Positions 36,114 to 48,539 of a stretch of DNA of 64,000 nt are shown one piece after another. The stretch lies in contig NC_062213.1 in the NCBI RefSeq assembly GCF_902686445.1, forward strand, positions 40,436,741-40,500,740. Direction: 5' to 3'. The DNA comes from Sciurus carolinensis. Lineage: Eukaryota; Chordata; Mammalia; Rodentia; Sciuridae. A program made the position numbers and the translations under genes. The notes beneath the pieces are model-generated. The model was not told where the DNA came from and searched no databases. It saw only the letters and a list, made by a program, of their open reading frames with translations. Positions within the stretch are counted from its first letter, which is position 1; every line of letters starts with the position of its first letter.

Positions 36114-37084
36114 AAAATCAGCCTCCTTTGGAGCAGATTCCAGCGGCTCCTGACTCAGCCCACCGACTCCAGTCTTCTCCACACCTGCCCACCTCCAGGC
36201 CTGCCTGCCCCTACCACACTACCCTGGCATTCCCTCCCATCCAGGTCCTCGGTCTTGTGTCAGGTGCAAATTAACATCTCCCTGGGTACAAACTCCTAGA
36301 GAAGGCACCAGAGAGAATTTAAAGAAAACTCTTCAGGAGTGAGACGTCTGTTCTTGGTTATCTCACCCCAAAGTGAGCCTACCCGACAGACAGGGGCAGA
36401 CAGACACAACAGGGCATGCTCAGTCCTCTTCGTGAATCTCACCTGAAGACCTCGTCCCCCCCAAGCCTTGTGAAGCAGGGCCAACCGTCTTCTGATCCCC
36501 TAAACCCTCTGCATGCCTACCTACACCCACCCCTCTCTCTACGGGGCCCCTGGGTGCCTAGCTTGCACGTATACCCCAATTTATTTGAAACTTGTTCTCT
36601 CTCCACTTTGATACAGTGCTTCATTTCCTCCCTCCTTGCTTAACTTGGCTTTGGTTTCAACTCCCTAAACACACTGGGACCGTAGATCATACAGAAGGAG
36701 AACGACCGAGCCAGCGATTTGTTCCCGCATCACTCAGTGCTTGAGCAAGCTTGCCATCGTGGACTCCAGTAAGCTTGACGCCCAATGCTGGGGTTACCAT
36801 GGAAGCCAGAAACAACATTTCAGGAATCCCCACAGCCCTGGTGACTTTGGTTTCTAAGTTGTTCCACAAAAAAGACTTTCTTGCAACTAATCATTAAGTT
36901 GAAAATTAGTTAACAAGATAGCAAATTAATGAGCTGAAATGGTATTTCTTCAAGACTCAAGAATTATAAAGCACTCAGGATTTGCAAGTTTTAAAGCTGA
37001 AAAGGGACTTTAAAGACTAGATTCCGTTTCCCTATGCTACAAATGGAGAACGCAGGTCATGCTGGGTTATGATGGTACAACTCC

Positions 37085-37310
37085 CAATCCCCAGCCTGCC
37101 ACATGTCCCCCATGCCACAGATTCTCTACCCTGGGCAAGTCACTTGTTCTCTCCAGTCTTCAGTTTCTTCTTTTGCAAGATAGGGACAATAATTGCACCT
37201 GCCTCATAAAGTTTTCACAAGAATTAAATGAGATGACATGTGTAAAGTACTTAGAATGGTGCTTGGCACAAAGTAGGGGTTAATCATTTATTATTGTTAT
37301 TATTTCCACA
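37085..37310 (+). mobile_element. MIR SINE
   Basis: 'CCCTGGGCAAGTCACTTGTT', 'CTTCAGTTTCTTCTTTTGC' and 'AAGAATTAAATGAGATGACA' in MIR order, ending in the MIR-style 'GCTTGGCACAAAGTAGG'. Confidence 0.88.
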
Positions 37311-37321
37311 TGGTATTGCAT

Positions 37322-37710
37322 TATTTTAGTCAGCTTTTTCCCTGCTGTGACTAAAGGACCTGACCAGAACAATTGTGGAGAAGGAAAAGTTTATTTAAAG
37401 GCTCATGGTTTCAGAGGTCTCAGCTCCATCATGGTGGAAGAATATGGTGGAGGGAAGCAGCTCACCTGATCATCAGGAAGCAGAGAGAGTCTCCATTTGC
37501 CAGATACAAATATACACCCAAAGCCACGCCCCAATTCCCACCTCCTCCAGCCACACCCCACTACTTCAGTTACCACTCAGTTAATCCCTCTCAGGGGATT
37601 AATTCACTGATCGAGTTAAGACTTTCACAACCCAATCATTTCTCCTCTGAACCTTCTTACATTGTCTCCATGTGAGCTTTTGGGGGACACCTCATATCTA
37701 AACCATAACA
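37322..37710 (-). mobile_element. MaLR-type LTR, antisense
   Basis: On the minus strand it starts TGTTATGGTTTAGATATGAG and ends in CTGACTAAAATA, close to the recalled start and end of this LTR class. It is clearly the same family as the pair at 48090-48873, sharing 'TTTGGGGGACACCTCA' and 'ATGGTTTCAGAGG'. No internal region is attached. Confidence 0.85.
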
Positions 37711-38039
37711 TGTATTAAGGATCCTAAGGAATAATATTTGGAAGAGACATTTCCAGAATAGGAGTCAGATTATTCATTCTGATTCTCGCCCTGCCACCAA
37801 CTAGGTAACATTGGCCACATTTTTTTTTTTTTTGGCTATATCATTTTTTATTTCTGGTTTTCATTCTCCTTTCCTATAAAATGAGAGAGTTGGATTAAAT
37901 GTGCCATGGTTCTTTTTTTTTAGCTTAGAACGTATAATTCTAAATAAGTTCAAGAGAGAGTTGTTTCTCAAACTTTACAAATGGTTATATTCATATTTAT
38001 AATGATAGCTAATATTTAGCAAGTAATGGATATGTATCA

Positions 38040-38205
38040 CCTGAATACTAAGTGCTGTATATGCACCAACTCGGTGCTCCTCATGACAACCTAGTGTCCC
38101 CATTTCACAGGTGGGAAACTGAAGCTCTGAGAGGGTAATTTGCCTAAGGTCACCCAGTAAGTGGTGGAGGCAGATTTGAATCCAGGGAACTGACTCTAGA
38201 ATTCA
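38040..38205 (-). mobile_element. MIR SINE, antisense
   Basis: 'CCCATTTCACAGGTGGGAAA', 'TGCCTAAGGTCACCCAGTAA' and 'AGATTTGAATCCAGG' form a strong reversed MIR core. Confidence 0.88.
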
Positions 38206-38869
38206 TTCGCATCTACAGGAAACAAGAGACACACACGCACAGCTAGGCAGAGTACAACTTGCAGAACTTTAGATATGTTAACGTTCCCCAGTTGTAACTA
38301 GGATACTCTGCAGGCTGTATCCATAAATTCCAAGCAACCTGGTACTGTTCAGGTACCGGGGGAACGTTCTCCACCACGCTCCAGAGGTTATTCGACTCCA
38401 CCTTCGTCCCTCACCTGGCAACAGCATCCGCCTCCTCCCCAGTGTTTGCCTCCCTCACTTGATATAAAGCCCCTCGGCTCCATAGCATGCTAAGTAAAAT
38501 AAGAGCCATTCAGAAGGAAAGGCAGCACCATCTCACTAATATGTGGATCTAAGACATCAAACTTGGGAACAGTGAATGGCTCATGTGATCAGTTTCATAA
38601 AGAACTGATTCAAAGACTGGTACTTTCTTTAAGATTGAAAAAGAAAAACTACTCATATTCGAATTTGAAAAATAGTAATATTTTTAGTACGTGCCATCTC
38701 TTCATTCATTCAGTACATATTTATTGAGAGGCTACTATGCCAAAGTCTTTGATCCAGAAATGAAATGACCTAATTCCCAGTTTAAAAAAATCTCACAATA
38801 GAGTGAGATTTGTTAACATTACTTTGCAACTTTCCAACTGTTTTGATTGGTTTGGTTTTTTAATAACAG

Positions 38870-39060
38870 CACTAGCATCTGGTGAGTGCTGCCTCTGTGC
38901 TAGGCCCTTTATATGCATTATCTCATCGCATCCTCATCACTATGCTGGGAGGTAGGTCCCATTACCAACCCCATTTTACAAATGAAATGATGGTAAGTTC
39001 AGAGTGGTTAAGCTACTTACTCATGGTCACACAGCAGACAGCCAGAATTCAATCTTGTCA
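38870..39060 (-). mobile_element. MIR SINE, antisense
   Basis: 'TATATGCATTATCTCATCGC', 'CCCATTTTACAAATGAAATG' and 'CTTACTCATGGTCACACAGC' give a reversed MIR of good quality. Confidence 0.88.
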
Positions 39061-39789
39061 AAAGTTAGCCATGTCCATTTTAAAAACCAAGCTAACCAGT
39101 GTGGTGGCAGGTATGGAAAAGTTCAAGAGCCAGGGCTGACTGAAAGCTCAGTGAGAAAATAGGGTAATGAGACTCTCAGGAAAAAGGAAGCCAGCGGAGG
39201 CTTCCCTGTGGAACCAAAGGATCTCTACTGAGAAAGAACAGTTCAGGACACCTTTCTGTATTTACATGAAATGAACACAGGGCCATGTCTGCCTGCTGAA
39301 CTTTAAACCTGTAAATCAAGCTGCCAGGAGCGTCTTTAAGTGTCCCGCAGGCAATGCAACTGAACAGAGTTTGCTCTGCACACAAGGCACTCAGTGAAAG
39401 ATTGTTGGAATGAATAAAGATTCTGCTGCTGTGGTTGTGTGTGGCGTTTTATGTTGCAAACAGGGATAGTGTCCATCTCATTGGGTCTGGTGCTGGCCTC
39501 GGCCAGGCGGATGACTTTGCTCCAGCCCTGCCTAAGATCTGCCACTGGCTGTGGTGGATCATCCACGTGAGGACAGACCATGTGATAGGAGGAGAAAGGG
39601 GCTCCTTGGGACCTGGGAGACTCGGTCTAAGCCCTGGGCTGCTGCTAGACCTTCACTTCACCTTGGACAGGTAACAACATCTCTGGGCACTGACTCCTTC
39701 ATCCTAGCTTCCTAACCTTTATTTGTAACAGGGACTCCGATGGCAGTCTGGCAAATCCCATGACACCTTCTCAGAAGAAAACATTAGAA

Positions 39790-40545
39790 TACCTAAGATA
39801 ATATTCAACACCCACTAGGATGGCTATTTTTTTAAAAATGCAAAATAACAAGTATTGGTGAGGATGTGGAGAACCTGGAAACCGTGTGCATTGCTAATAA
39901 GAATGAAAAATGGCACTCAGTCACTCTAAAAAAGTTTGGTAGTTCCTCAAAAAGTTAAACATAGAATTGCCACATTTCCCAGTAATTCTTCACCTTGGCA
40001 TATATCCCTAAAAGCAGGGCCCCCAAACGATACTTGAACCCCATTGTTCATAACGGCATTATTCATGATTGCTGGATGCTGAAAGCAACCCAGGTGTCCC
40101 CAGGTTAGATGAATGGGTGAGCAAAACATGACATGTACATACAATGGAATGTTATTCAGCCATAAAAAGAGTGAAATTATGGTACATGCTACAACATGGA
40201 TGAACCCTGAAAATATCACACTACATGAAAAGAGCTACACACTAAAGGCAAATGTTATACAAGTCCATTTATACGAGGTATTTAGAATCAGCAAATTCAT
40301 AGAGATGGAAAGTAGAATAGAAGTTACCAGGGGAAAGAGGTTGGGAAAATGGGGGGGGTCAATGTTTATTAGGTATGAAGTTTCAGTTTCAGATGATGAA
40401 AAAATTCCGGAAAACAGACAGTAATGTTAGTTATACAACACTGAACGTACTTAACAAGGTCAAACATACAGTTATAAATGTTAAAACGATCAATTTTATG
40501 TTATGCATATCTTACCACAATAAATGAGCAAATAAATAAATGCAA
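39790..40545 (+). mobile_element. Old L1M-type LINE 3' fragment, sense
   Basis: ORF2 C-terminal landmarks in order: 'GTATTGGTGAGGATGTGGAG', 'ATGGAATGTTATTCAGCCAT', 'ACAACATGGATGAACCCTGA' and 'AGAAGTTACCAGGGGAAAG'. It ends in an AATAAATAAATGC-type tail. Many stops; not functional. Confidence 0.88.
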
Positions 40546-40671
40546 ATGATTAGAAAGGAGGCCAATTATTTAAGCTACAGTAATCAAGATATTGAAAAAA
40601 GCAAATCTGGGATATAGTAATATATGTACTTTTTTAAATGACATAATAGGATCAAAAGGTGTGTCTTCTAA

Positions 40672-40919
40672 GCTGGGCATGGTGGTCCACACCTAAAATA
40701 CCAGCAACTCGGGAGGCTGAGGCAGGAGGTTCACCAAGTTCAAGGCCAGCCTGGGACTGAGCAAGGCCCTCAGCAACTTAATGAGAACTTGTCTCAAGAT
40801 GAAAAATAAAAAATAACAATAAAAAGGCCTGTGATGTGGCTCAGTGGTAAAGCACCTCTGGGTTCAATCCCCAATACAAAAAAAAAAAAAAAAGAAAGAA
40901 AGAAAGAAAGAAAAAGAGA
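40672..40919 (+). mobile_element. Composite B1-ID SINE with GAAA-rich tail
   Basis: 'GCTGGGCATGGTGGTCCACA' B1 start, 'GATGTGGCTCAGTGG' ID half, then poly-A merging into (GAAA)n and (GA)n to about 40930. Confidence 0.92.
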
Positions 40920-41034
40920 TAGAGAGAGAGATGAATCTGCTAACTAGTAGAATTTTGAAGTAGTGGTGAGTATAAACAGTATTCTGCATTATCTCTGATA
41001 CCTGTAATGTGCCATGACAATGCATGTGATTTTT

Positions 41035-41162
41035 TTTTAATCAAAAAAAAAAATTTTTGTTATTGATGGACCTTTATTTTTTATTTTTATGTGACTGAGA
41101 ATCAAACCCAGTGCCTCACACATGCTAGGCAAGGGCTCTACCATTGAGCTATAGCCCCAGCC
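41035..41162 (-). mobile_element. ID SINE, antisense
   Basis: Reversed ID: 'TATTGATGGACCTTTATTTT', 'GTGACTGAGAATCAAACCC' and 'CATTGAGCTATAGCCCCAGC'. Confidence 0.9.
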
Positions 41163-41353
41163 AACACGTGCAATCTTTACTGGTGACTAAGTACTGCTAA
41201 TACCTCTGAAGTTTGTTGCTTACAATTTAACAGAAGGAGTACTAAAATGCATTTAGAGGTTAGTGAAAATTATGTAATTTTTCCCATCTAAATTATGGAC
41301 CTACTAAAGTCTACCAAGGGCTCTCTGGGTCTTGGGTTAAGAATTTCTCAACT

Positions 41354-41490
41354 CAGGCTGGGGTTGTGGCTCAGTGGCAGAGCAATTGCCTATCATGTGT
41401 GAGGCACCAGGTTCACTCCTCAGCACCACATAAAAATAAATAAATTAAAATAAAGGTATTGTGTCCAACTACAACTAAAAATATTAAATA
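41354..41490 (+). mobile_element. ID SINE
   Basis: Head 'GGCTGGGGTTGTGGCTCAGT' and 3' segment 'AAAGGTATTGTGTCCAACTA'. Flanked by AAGAATTTCTCAACT (41339-41353) and AAGAATCTCTCAACT (41491-41505), a 15-base duplication with one mismatch. Confidence 0.95.
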
Positions 41491-41902
41491 AAGAATCTCT
41501 CAACTGAATGATCTCTGAACTTTGTTCTCATTAAAATGATGAGATCTAGGAGTGACTTATGGTTTCATTTATATGTCATGGGTAAATAATCACCTCTGAT
41601 CAGATTTTTCTTATCTATAAAATACAGATCATTATAAAATCTACTTCTCAAGGACTTTGTGAGTATGAGAAAGATAAGATAGCCAACAGGTGCTTTGAAA
41701 ACTGTAGTCTTTAATAAATGCCAGGAATTATCTGGGAAACCCAATAGTCCATAGAGACTTCTCTTCCCCCAACACACACATCTATCCTCCAGGACTTGAT
41801 GTTTCTTCAGAATTTTTGCTAAGAGTTCTGTGATCTATGGGGAAAAAACATTGGGCACTTTTTGTTAAAAAAAATACCACATCACCTATTAAAATATAGC
41901 TT

Positions 41903-42117
41903 AGCTGGGCGCACTGGCACACACCACTAACCCCAGCAACTTGGGAAGCTGAGGCAGGAAGTTTGCAAGTTCAAGTACAGCCTCAGCAACTTAGCAAGGC
42001 CCTAAGCAACTTAGCAAGAGCCTCTCTCATAGTAAAAAATAAAAAGAGTTGGGGATGTAGCTCAGTTGTAGAGCACTCCTGGGCTGTTCAATCCCCAGTA
42101 ACAGAAAAAAAAAGTAA
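41903..42117 (+). mobile_element. Composite B1-ID SINE
   Basis: B1 start 'AGCTGGGCGCACTGGCACAC', ID half 'GTTGGGGATGTAGCTCAGTT' and an A-rich tail. AAAATATAGCT/AAAATATGGCT flanks suggest a target-site duplication. Confidence 0.92.
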
Positions 42118-43649
42118 AAAATATGGCTATGTTATGGACTGCAATTTACGCCAACAGATTTGAAAATGCAGATAAATGAGACAATTTTTAAGGAAAACAC
42201 CAATTACCAAAATAGACTCAAAAAGAAATAGAAAAGTCAAATAGACTGATGGTTTTTAAAAAAATGAAATTAGGAGTCAAACATTCACCCTTACAGAAGC
42301 CATCAATCCCAGATGGTTTTCTGAGTTCACCAGCTCTTTAAGGACTCCTGTAACTGATACTAGGCAAAATTTTCCCCAAAAGATTATTTCTCAACCCACG
42401 GTGCCTGTGACTAAAATTTATAGCAAACCCTAGCACTGACAGGTAGAGAGCCACAGGTTGCCCTGGAATGACCCTGCAGGACCCTTGGCACCCAGAACAA
42501 TGCCTTGCACACAATAGGTACTCAGGATATCATGAAACAAAGAGTGTATCAGAACTAAGCCCTACTGGTTAATGTAAAATCAAAGGATTTCCTATTTCTC
42601 CTCATTTTGGAGATAAATCCAAGTTTGAGTGGTAGAAGACAGTGGAGAGATGCTTAGTGAGATGCTTTCATGGGTGGGACAATCATATGGGACAGCCACA
42701 GGGACACCAGCATTTGGGTACATACAGGTGAAGGGCAATCCCATCAAGTCCCAAAGACATGAGGGTTCTTCATCTTTGACTGGGTTTAGTTCAGCCTTCG
42801 AATAAGAGGGTTCCCACATACATATTTATTCAGCAAATGGGTGGAGCCGGCTGGCACAATCCCTGGTGTCAGGGTGGGGAATTAGGAACTGGAGAGGAAA
42901 GCAGCTCCTCACAGCCTTTGCCAGGTCTGAGCCCGCTGGGTGGGATTCCTCTGCAGCTTACTTCATGGTCCAGCCTCACCGTCAGGCCCTCTGGGCTCAT
43001 CCTCCACGTCTTCTCATGACCCAATGCCCCACTCTGCACATAATCCCTCGTGCCTCTCCTAAGGTGCCTCCTGACTCTGAGCCCCAGAGGTCCCACATAC
43101 AGTCATCTTGTTTCCTATAGACCCTTCCCATGCCTCAGCTCTTGGCACATCTGGCCTTCCAGCTTCCTCTTTGATGTTTTAACTTACTGACTGGCTGTGG
43201 GCTTATGAGAACTTCTCCCTCCTCCCTCCCCAGCCCCATCATCATTGGAGCAGCCAAAATACACACACCCTGCCCTCCTTTCATCTTTCTCTACAAATCG
43301 GCCTCCCCTGGATGTATTGGAAGAGGACTTTTCTGAGCTAGTGGTTCTAATTCCTGGCTTTTGGAAAAATCTCACGTGGACTGATTCCACACTCTGGCTA
43401 GATTGCGCTCATTTCCCATCTGCAGTCCAAGGATGCTGGCTGTGCCACCCATTGCGATTGTAATTACTCAAATATGTGACACCGTTGAAGTCTTTGAATA
43501 CACTTCCTCATTCTGTCAGTCAGTGACCATTATATCACCCTGAAGTGGGAATATAAAGTGAATCAGAAAGGAAAACCAGGCAATTTAAGAACATGTCAAA
43601 AGATGACATATTGTCCCACAGACGTGAAAGGGGGAAGCAAAGCAACTTG

Positions 43650-44020
43650 CTCGGGACTGAACTGCACCCCACTAAATTCCCGTGCTGAAATCCCAACACT
43701 TTATAATGTGACCATATTTGGAGATAGTCTTTAAGAGGTGATTAAGTTAAAATGAGGTCATTAGGTTGGGCCCTAATTTAGTGTGACTGGTGTCCTTAGA
43801 GGAAGTTTGGGTACAAGTACAGAGGGAAGGGATCATGTGAAGACAAAGGGAGAAGATGACAGCCTACAAGTCAAGGACAGTGGCCTCAGAAGAAAGCCAT
43901 CCTGCCAACGGCTTGATCTCAGACTTCTAGCCTCCACAATTATGAGACAATGAATTTCTGTTACAAAGGCCACCCTGTCTGTGGCTCACCGTCATGGCGG
44001 CCTTAACAAACTAATACACA
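43650..44020 (+). mobile_element. MLT1/MaLR-like LTR, sense
   Basis: 'CTGAACTGCACCCCACTAAA', 'TGACCATATTTGGAGATAGT', 'GGGCCCTAATTTAGTGTGAC' and the terminal 'CCTTAACAAACTAATACA' follow a familiar mammalian LTR consensus. The exact subfamily is not assigned. Degraded, with no internal sequence. Confidence 0.75.
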
Positions 44021-44345
44021 ACCCAAATCTCTATCATATTTTCTATCAAGAATACATTAAATATTTATAGATTGTTCAGGCAACTTTTTGAACTAGCTCT
44101 TCTTGCAATTTCAGCATTTAATAATCATTAAATATTTAGACATGAACTTTTAGAAGTAAAGATGATTATTTTTATAGACATTATGAAAGAATATGAAATA
44201 GTCTTTAAATAGTTTTGATGGTGGCTTGGAGAAAAGTTCAGAAAGCATTTTATCATATTTGCAAATGATTCTAAATTGCTAATTTAAGGGGGGAAAGATC
44301 TCAAAACACAAGAATAATGAACCTAAATGAAGAAGATAAGTATTT

Positions 44346-44460
44346 TTAATGTTTTTATTACTGCATTATATTTTTGCATAACAGTGGAATTCATGTTGAC
44401 ATATTCATATATGGATGGAATATAATTTGCTCCATTTCAACCCCCAAAGAAGATAAAATT
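44346..44460 (-). mobile_element. L1 3' end fragment, antisense
   Basis: 'ACAGTGGAATTCATGTTGAC' and 'GGAATATAATTTGCTCCATT' reverse-complement the 3' tail seen in the sense copies near 6.1, 44.65 and 51.2 kb. Confidence 0.7.
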
Positions 44461-44478
44461 TGATACAAATAAATTTAA

Positions 44479-44530
44479 TAGCATGTGTGAGGCCCTGGTT
44501 TCATCCTAAATACTAGAAAATAAACAAACG
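44479..44530 (+). mobile_element. ID SINE internal fragment
   Basis: Only 'GCATGTGTGAGGCCCTGG' and a degraded B-box region followed by an AATAAACAAACG tail remain. Confidence 0.55.
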
Positions 44531-44589
44531 AGTAAATTGAAAACTTTCCACTTATGTTAAGAAAAAAGCAGCTACAAAGTCCTGGGGAG

Positions 44590-44710
44590 GGATTTTGACC
44601 AAATTATATTGTTATATTGTGGCATGTATGAAAACGTGACAACAAATTCCATCATTATGTACAACTATAATGCACCAACAAAAAATATGGAAAAAATAAA
44701 TTAAAAAGCA
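44590..44710 (+). mobile_element. L1 3' end fragment, sense
   Basis: 'CCAAATTATATTGTTATATT' and 'AACTATAATGCACCAAC' are the short L1 3' end, followed by an A-rich tail. It is inverted relative to the fragment at 44346. Confidence 0.75.
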
Positions 44711-44857
44711 GTTACATGAGAGCTGCTAAGCTGAGGAAAATAAATGTCATGATTTTCATGAATGGCAAGTTCTCCATGAATTAACCAAAAAGCCTAATGC
44801 AGTTTACCTGTAATCATCCACTCATCCAATTAACATATTCAGAAGTGTAACATCGCC

Positions 44858-45078
44858 AGAGTGCAACATGCATAACCAATTACGATCATGCACCAAGATG
44901 ATGTTTTGGTCACCAAAGGACCACATATACAACAGTGGTTATTTCACACAGCTTAGGTGTGAGGTAGCTGTGCCAGCTAGGTTTGTGTACTCACACTCTG
45001 ATGTTTGTAACATGATGAAATCATCTTCTGACACATCTTTTAGAATGTATCCCTATTGCTGTATAATGCATGGCTACA
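44858..45078. mobile_element. MER2-like (Tigger clade) DNA transposon remnant
   Basis: 'GATGATGTTTTGGTCACC', 'GGACCACATATACAACAGTGG', 'CAGCTAGGTTTGTGTACTCA' and 'AGAATGTATCCCTATTGC' match recalled MER2 end sequence in order. The middle is missing. It explains the 80-codon open frame here. Confidence 0.75.
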
Positions 45079-45129
45079 TATATTGTCAACCGTCTAAGTT
45101 TCTCTCATGATTAAAAAACATTCACTCAA

Positions 45130-45284
45130 GGGCTGGGGCTGTAGCTCAGTGGCAGTGTGTGCACTTGCCTAGCATGTGTGGGGCACTGGGTTTGATCCTT
45201 AGCACCACATTAAAAATAAACGAATAAAATAAAGGCATTTTGTCCGTCTACAACTACAAAAAAAAAAATTAAAAACAAACAAAC
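45130..45284 (+). mobile_element. ID SINE with 17-base perfect target-site duplication
   Basis: Head 'GGGCTGGGGCTGTAGCTCAG', B box 'GGGTTTGATCCTTAGCACC', and a long A-rich tail. AAAAAACATTCACTCAA is repeated exactly at 45113-45129 and 45285-45301. Confidence 0.97.
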
Positions 45285-46049
45285 AAAAAACATTCACTCA
45301 AAAACTCCCAATGCAAATTTTTCTTGGAATGCAAAAATGTAGCTTTTTTTTTTCAGCAGGGAGGAAAGTTCTTATCTCCCAATTCCTTCCATAATTCTGT
45401 AGATACTTAGATACTTCCACAAAATTCTAGAAAATGAGGTTTATAGATTAGAGGTGTTCAATATCTCTACTGCATGAAGAGGGATCCATTTCCTTTGTGG
45501 AATGATTCAGTGGCTATATGAATAGAAACATAATTGTTTTCCTTGAAAAAACAGGTATTTTTCCTGTCCTTCCTCCTAAAGGTCTTAATAACAATTCTAA
45601 ATTCTTTCATTGCACAGCCTTCAGAGAGTTCCTATGTCTTCTGTTTTTCAAGCTAAACATCCTTAGTTCTTTCGATTATTTTCCACATGCCCTGACTTTG
45701 GAAACTTTCACCAGCCTGGCAGCTTCTCTCTAGATATGTTCCTCTCTGCTCATCTGTTAGTTCGTTTACTGCATCTATCGGTATTTATCAAATGTCTGTT
45801 GTGTACCAGGCTCATTGCTAAGCTCTGCCAATACAATGATCAGCTGCAGAGGCAATTAAGCAGGCAATCACTGCACAAGCTAATGCAGTGACAGAGACAT
45901 AAGGCATGCTGGGGGAATGCACAGAGGGTACTGAATCCCAACCTAAAACATTAGAAATGCTTCCACTGAGACCTGAAAGACCAGTCCAATTCAGGTGTAT
46001 GAAACAGGGGGGCAGGGGTGTAGAAAAGAGTTTGAGCAGGGGAAGCAGC

Positions 46050-46215
46050 AAGCTGGCTTCTAGAATTCTACCTCTGGCTACTCAGTGACTTGCATGACCT
46101 TGAATGAGGCTTTTAACTTCTCTGAGCCTCAATTCCTCCATCTGCAAAATGGAGACAAAGTACCCTACAGAGTGAAGTGTGACCAGTACAGCACAGTGCT
46201 AGGCAGGTAGTAGAT
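46050..46215 (+). mobile_element. MIR SINE
   Basis: 'CTTGCATGACCTTGAATGAG', 'TTCTCTGAGCCTCAATTCC' and 'CATCTGCAAAATGGAGACAA' are a strong MIR core. Confidence 0.88.
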
Positions 46216-47252
46216 TTAAAAAAAAAAAAAAGGCAGCCATCATTACCATTATTATTATCAGTTAAGGACACTAGGGACATGGTTGGCTCCTGAGGGGCAA
46301 GGTTGTATGCCTTGTCCCTACAGCCACCAGCCACCGGATAGAAATGAAAAGTGGTTTTGTCACCCATGACACACAGACACATAGACACTGCAGGTACAAC
46401 ACACTTGGGCAAGATGAAGCTAGAGCATCTTGGAAGTAAGGAAAGGAGGAAAGGAGAGAGAAATTTAAGAGGAAGAGATGAAGGTTATAGAAAAGGAAGG
46501 GGATGAAGAAAGTTTAATCGAAAGAGAAATGGGATAAGAAAGAGCATCTGTAGGAAAAAAAATCAAGTTATTTATCCACTGGTTAGGAAAGCTTTTAACT
46601 TTGTGCTTTTTTGGATTCTCCCAGCATTAATCACAAGATAGGAATGAGGAATTCGTAGAGTTTATAAAAATGAATGATAACAGGTCGGTTTATACATTAA
46701 ACAGAGCAGAGGCACAAAAAATGCATTTGATGGGGAACAGAAGGTCTGCTGAGATGCAGCCACGATCGTCCCGCCTTGGGTCCCCAGGTTCCCATCTCCT
46801 GCTGTGATTCTGCTGCTGCAGATGATGCACAGTGGGTGGGCATGAAAGAAAGAGGGGATTTTACTCCAAAAGTCTTTGCCATATTTAAAGCAATTCCATA
46901 GACTCTATGCATCAACCTTCATTTTTATAATCAGTTCTGACAATAAAGACACACGCCAACCACTTGATTCTGAAGATGTCCCTTGTGACCGGCTGTGCTG
47001 TAAGAGGTTGGCTCCCTATCCAGGCTTGGGGTTCACCTTTTGCCAACTCTCCCTGGGTAGGAAAATGCTAGTAGTTCATTTTCTAAGTTTCAGAAGGGTG
47101 GGCCCAGCCTGCAGCTAGTTCATTCCCCAGCTGCAGCTTTCCCTGCAGATGTTATTCATCTCGAATTGTCTTTCTGGCTCACACTCCGCAGCATCTCCTC
47201 CTAAGATCCTTTCCTCCTTCCCATTCCCATCCTACCTCCGAAGATTTCTCTT

Positions 47253-47408
47253 CTGCAATGGTTCTCAAGCCGAGGCCTCTAGAATTGCAGCTTGTTGAGC
47301 CCCCAACCCAGACCTGCTCAATCAGATCCTCCTCAGCAAGAGGCCTAATAATTTTGTGCTCTAACAAGTCTTCCAGTTCTGATGAACAGTGAGTTTGAGA
47401 ATCACAGT
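47253..47408 (-). mobile_element. MER5A-type DNA transposon, antisense
   Basis: 'ATGGTTCTCAAGCCGAGG' start, 'TGCTCAATCAGATCCTCC' centre and 'GAGTTTGAGAATCACAG' end resemble a reversed, diverged MER5A. Confidence 0.65.
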
Positions 47409-47717
47409 TCCACTGCCTGGTCCTACTATGCCACCACTTCTGTCCCAATATTTCTCCTTCCTTGTTCTCCAGAATATGGCACTGCCTTGGCTGTCCCATC
47501 TGGAGAGAATGAAAGCAAGCTGAGGATTGCCTTAGGTGTCCCACACAGGAGTGTGAGGAAGGCAGGGGAATTAGTGATATCACCACAGGATTACCTAGAT
47601 GAGACCTGAGGGATCTCTGACTTCAACCTCTGCCTTCCAAAAAATATAAAAATTGAGTCCTGGAGAAGAAAACCATTTGCCTGTCTCTTGCTGAGAAGTC
47701 AAATCAAAATGAGAATC

Positions 47718-47945
47718 AATTTGGATACAGTGGCACACAGCCGTAATCCCAGCCACTCAGGAGGCTGAGGCAGGAGGATCTCAAGCTCAGGTCTAGCCTC
47801 AGCAACTTAGGGAGTCCCTAAGCAACTTAGCAAGACCCTGTCTCAAAACAAAAGTGAAAAAAAAAAAAAAAAAAAAAAGACTGGGGATATGGCTCAGCAG
47901 TAAATGCTCTCTGGGTTCAATGCCTCACACCAAAAGAAAAAAAAT
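47718..47945 (+). mobile_element. Composite B1-ID SINE
   Basis: 'AGCCGTAATCCCAGCCACTC', 'GCAAGACCCTGTCTC', a long poly-A linker, then 'GACTGGGGATATGGCTCAG'. AGAATCA repeats flank it. Confidence 0.92.
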
Positions 47946-48089
47946 TAGAATCACCCAAATGAGGACAAAAATCAACCGTCTGTATGTAGCTTCCACTCAA
48001 ATATTCAATACACACTAAGCTACGTGGGTAGGACCAGAGTCAGGGCTGGAGGTCAGCAGAACCCAGGTGTGACTGGCAACAGCAGCACC

Positions 48090-48535
48090 TGTTTTAGTCA
48101 GCTTTTTGGCTGCTGTGACTTAAAGACCCCCACCAGAACAACTGTAGAGGAGGAAAAGTTTATTTGAGGGCTCACGGTTTCAGAGGCCTTAGTCCACAGA
48201 AGGCCAGCTCCATTCCTCAGGGCTCAAGTGAAGCTGAACATCATGGTGGAAGAGTGTGGCAGAAGAGTGTAGTGGAAGGGAGCAGCTCACATGATAATCA
48301 GGAAGCAGAGAGACGCCATTCTCCAGATACAAAAATATGTACCCCAAAGTCATGCCCCACCATGAACCACTTCCTCCAGCCACATCCCACCTGCCTCCAG
48401 TCACCACTCAGTTAATCCCATCAGGGATTAATGCACTGATTAGGTCAGGTTATAATCAGATCATTTCTCCTACAAACCTTCTTGCATTGTCTCACATGTC
48501 AGCTTTTGGGGGACACCTCACATCCAAACCATAAC
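48090..48535 (-). mobile_element. MaLR-type LTR, antisense, near full length
   Basis: Minus strand runs from GTTATGGTTTGGATGTGAGG to GCTGACTAAAACA. It includes the polyadenylation-like AAATAAACTTTTCC. Same family as 37322-37710. Solo LTR with no internal region. The 48540 copy follows it head to head. Confidence 0.88.
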
Positions 48536-48539
48536 CCCT

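Noticed and set aside
47179..47586. 135-codon minus-strand open frame
   Set aside because: It overlaps a MER5A remnant and shows no domain; chance open frame.
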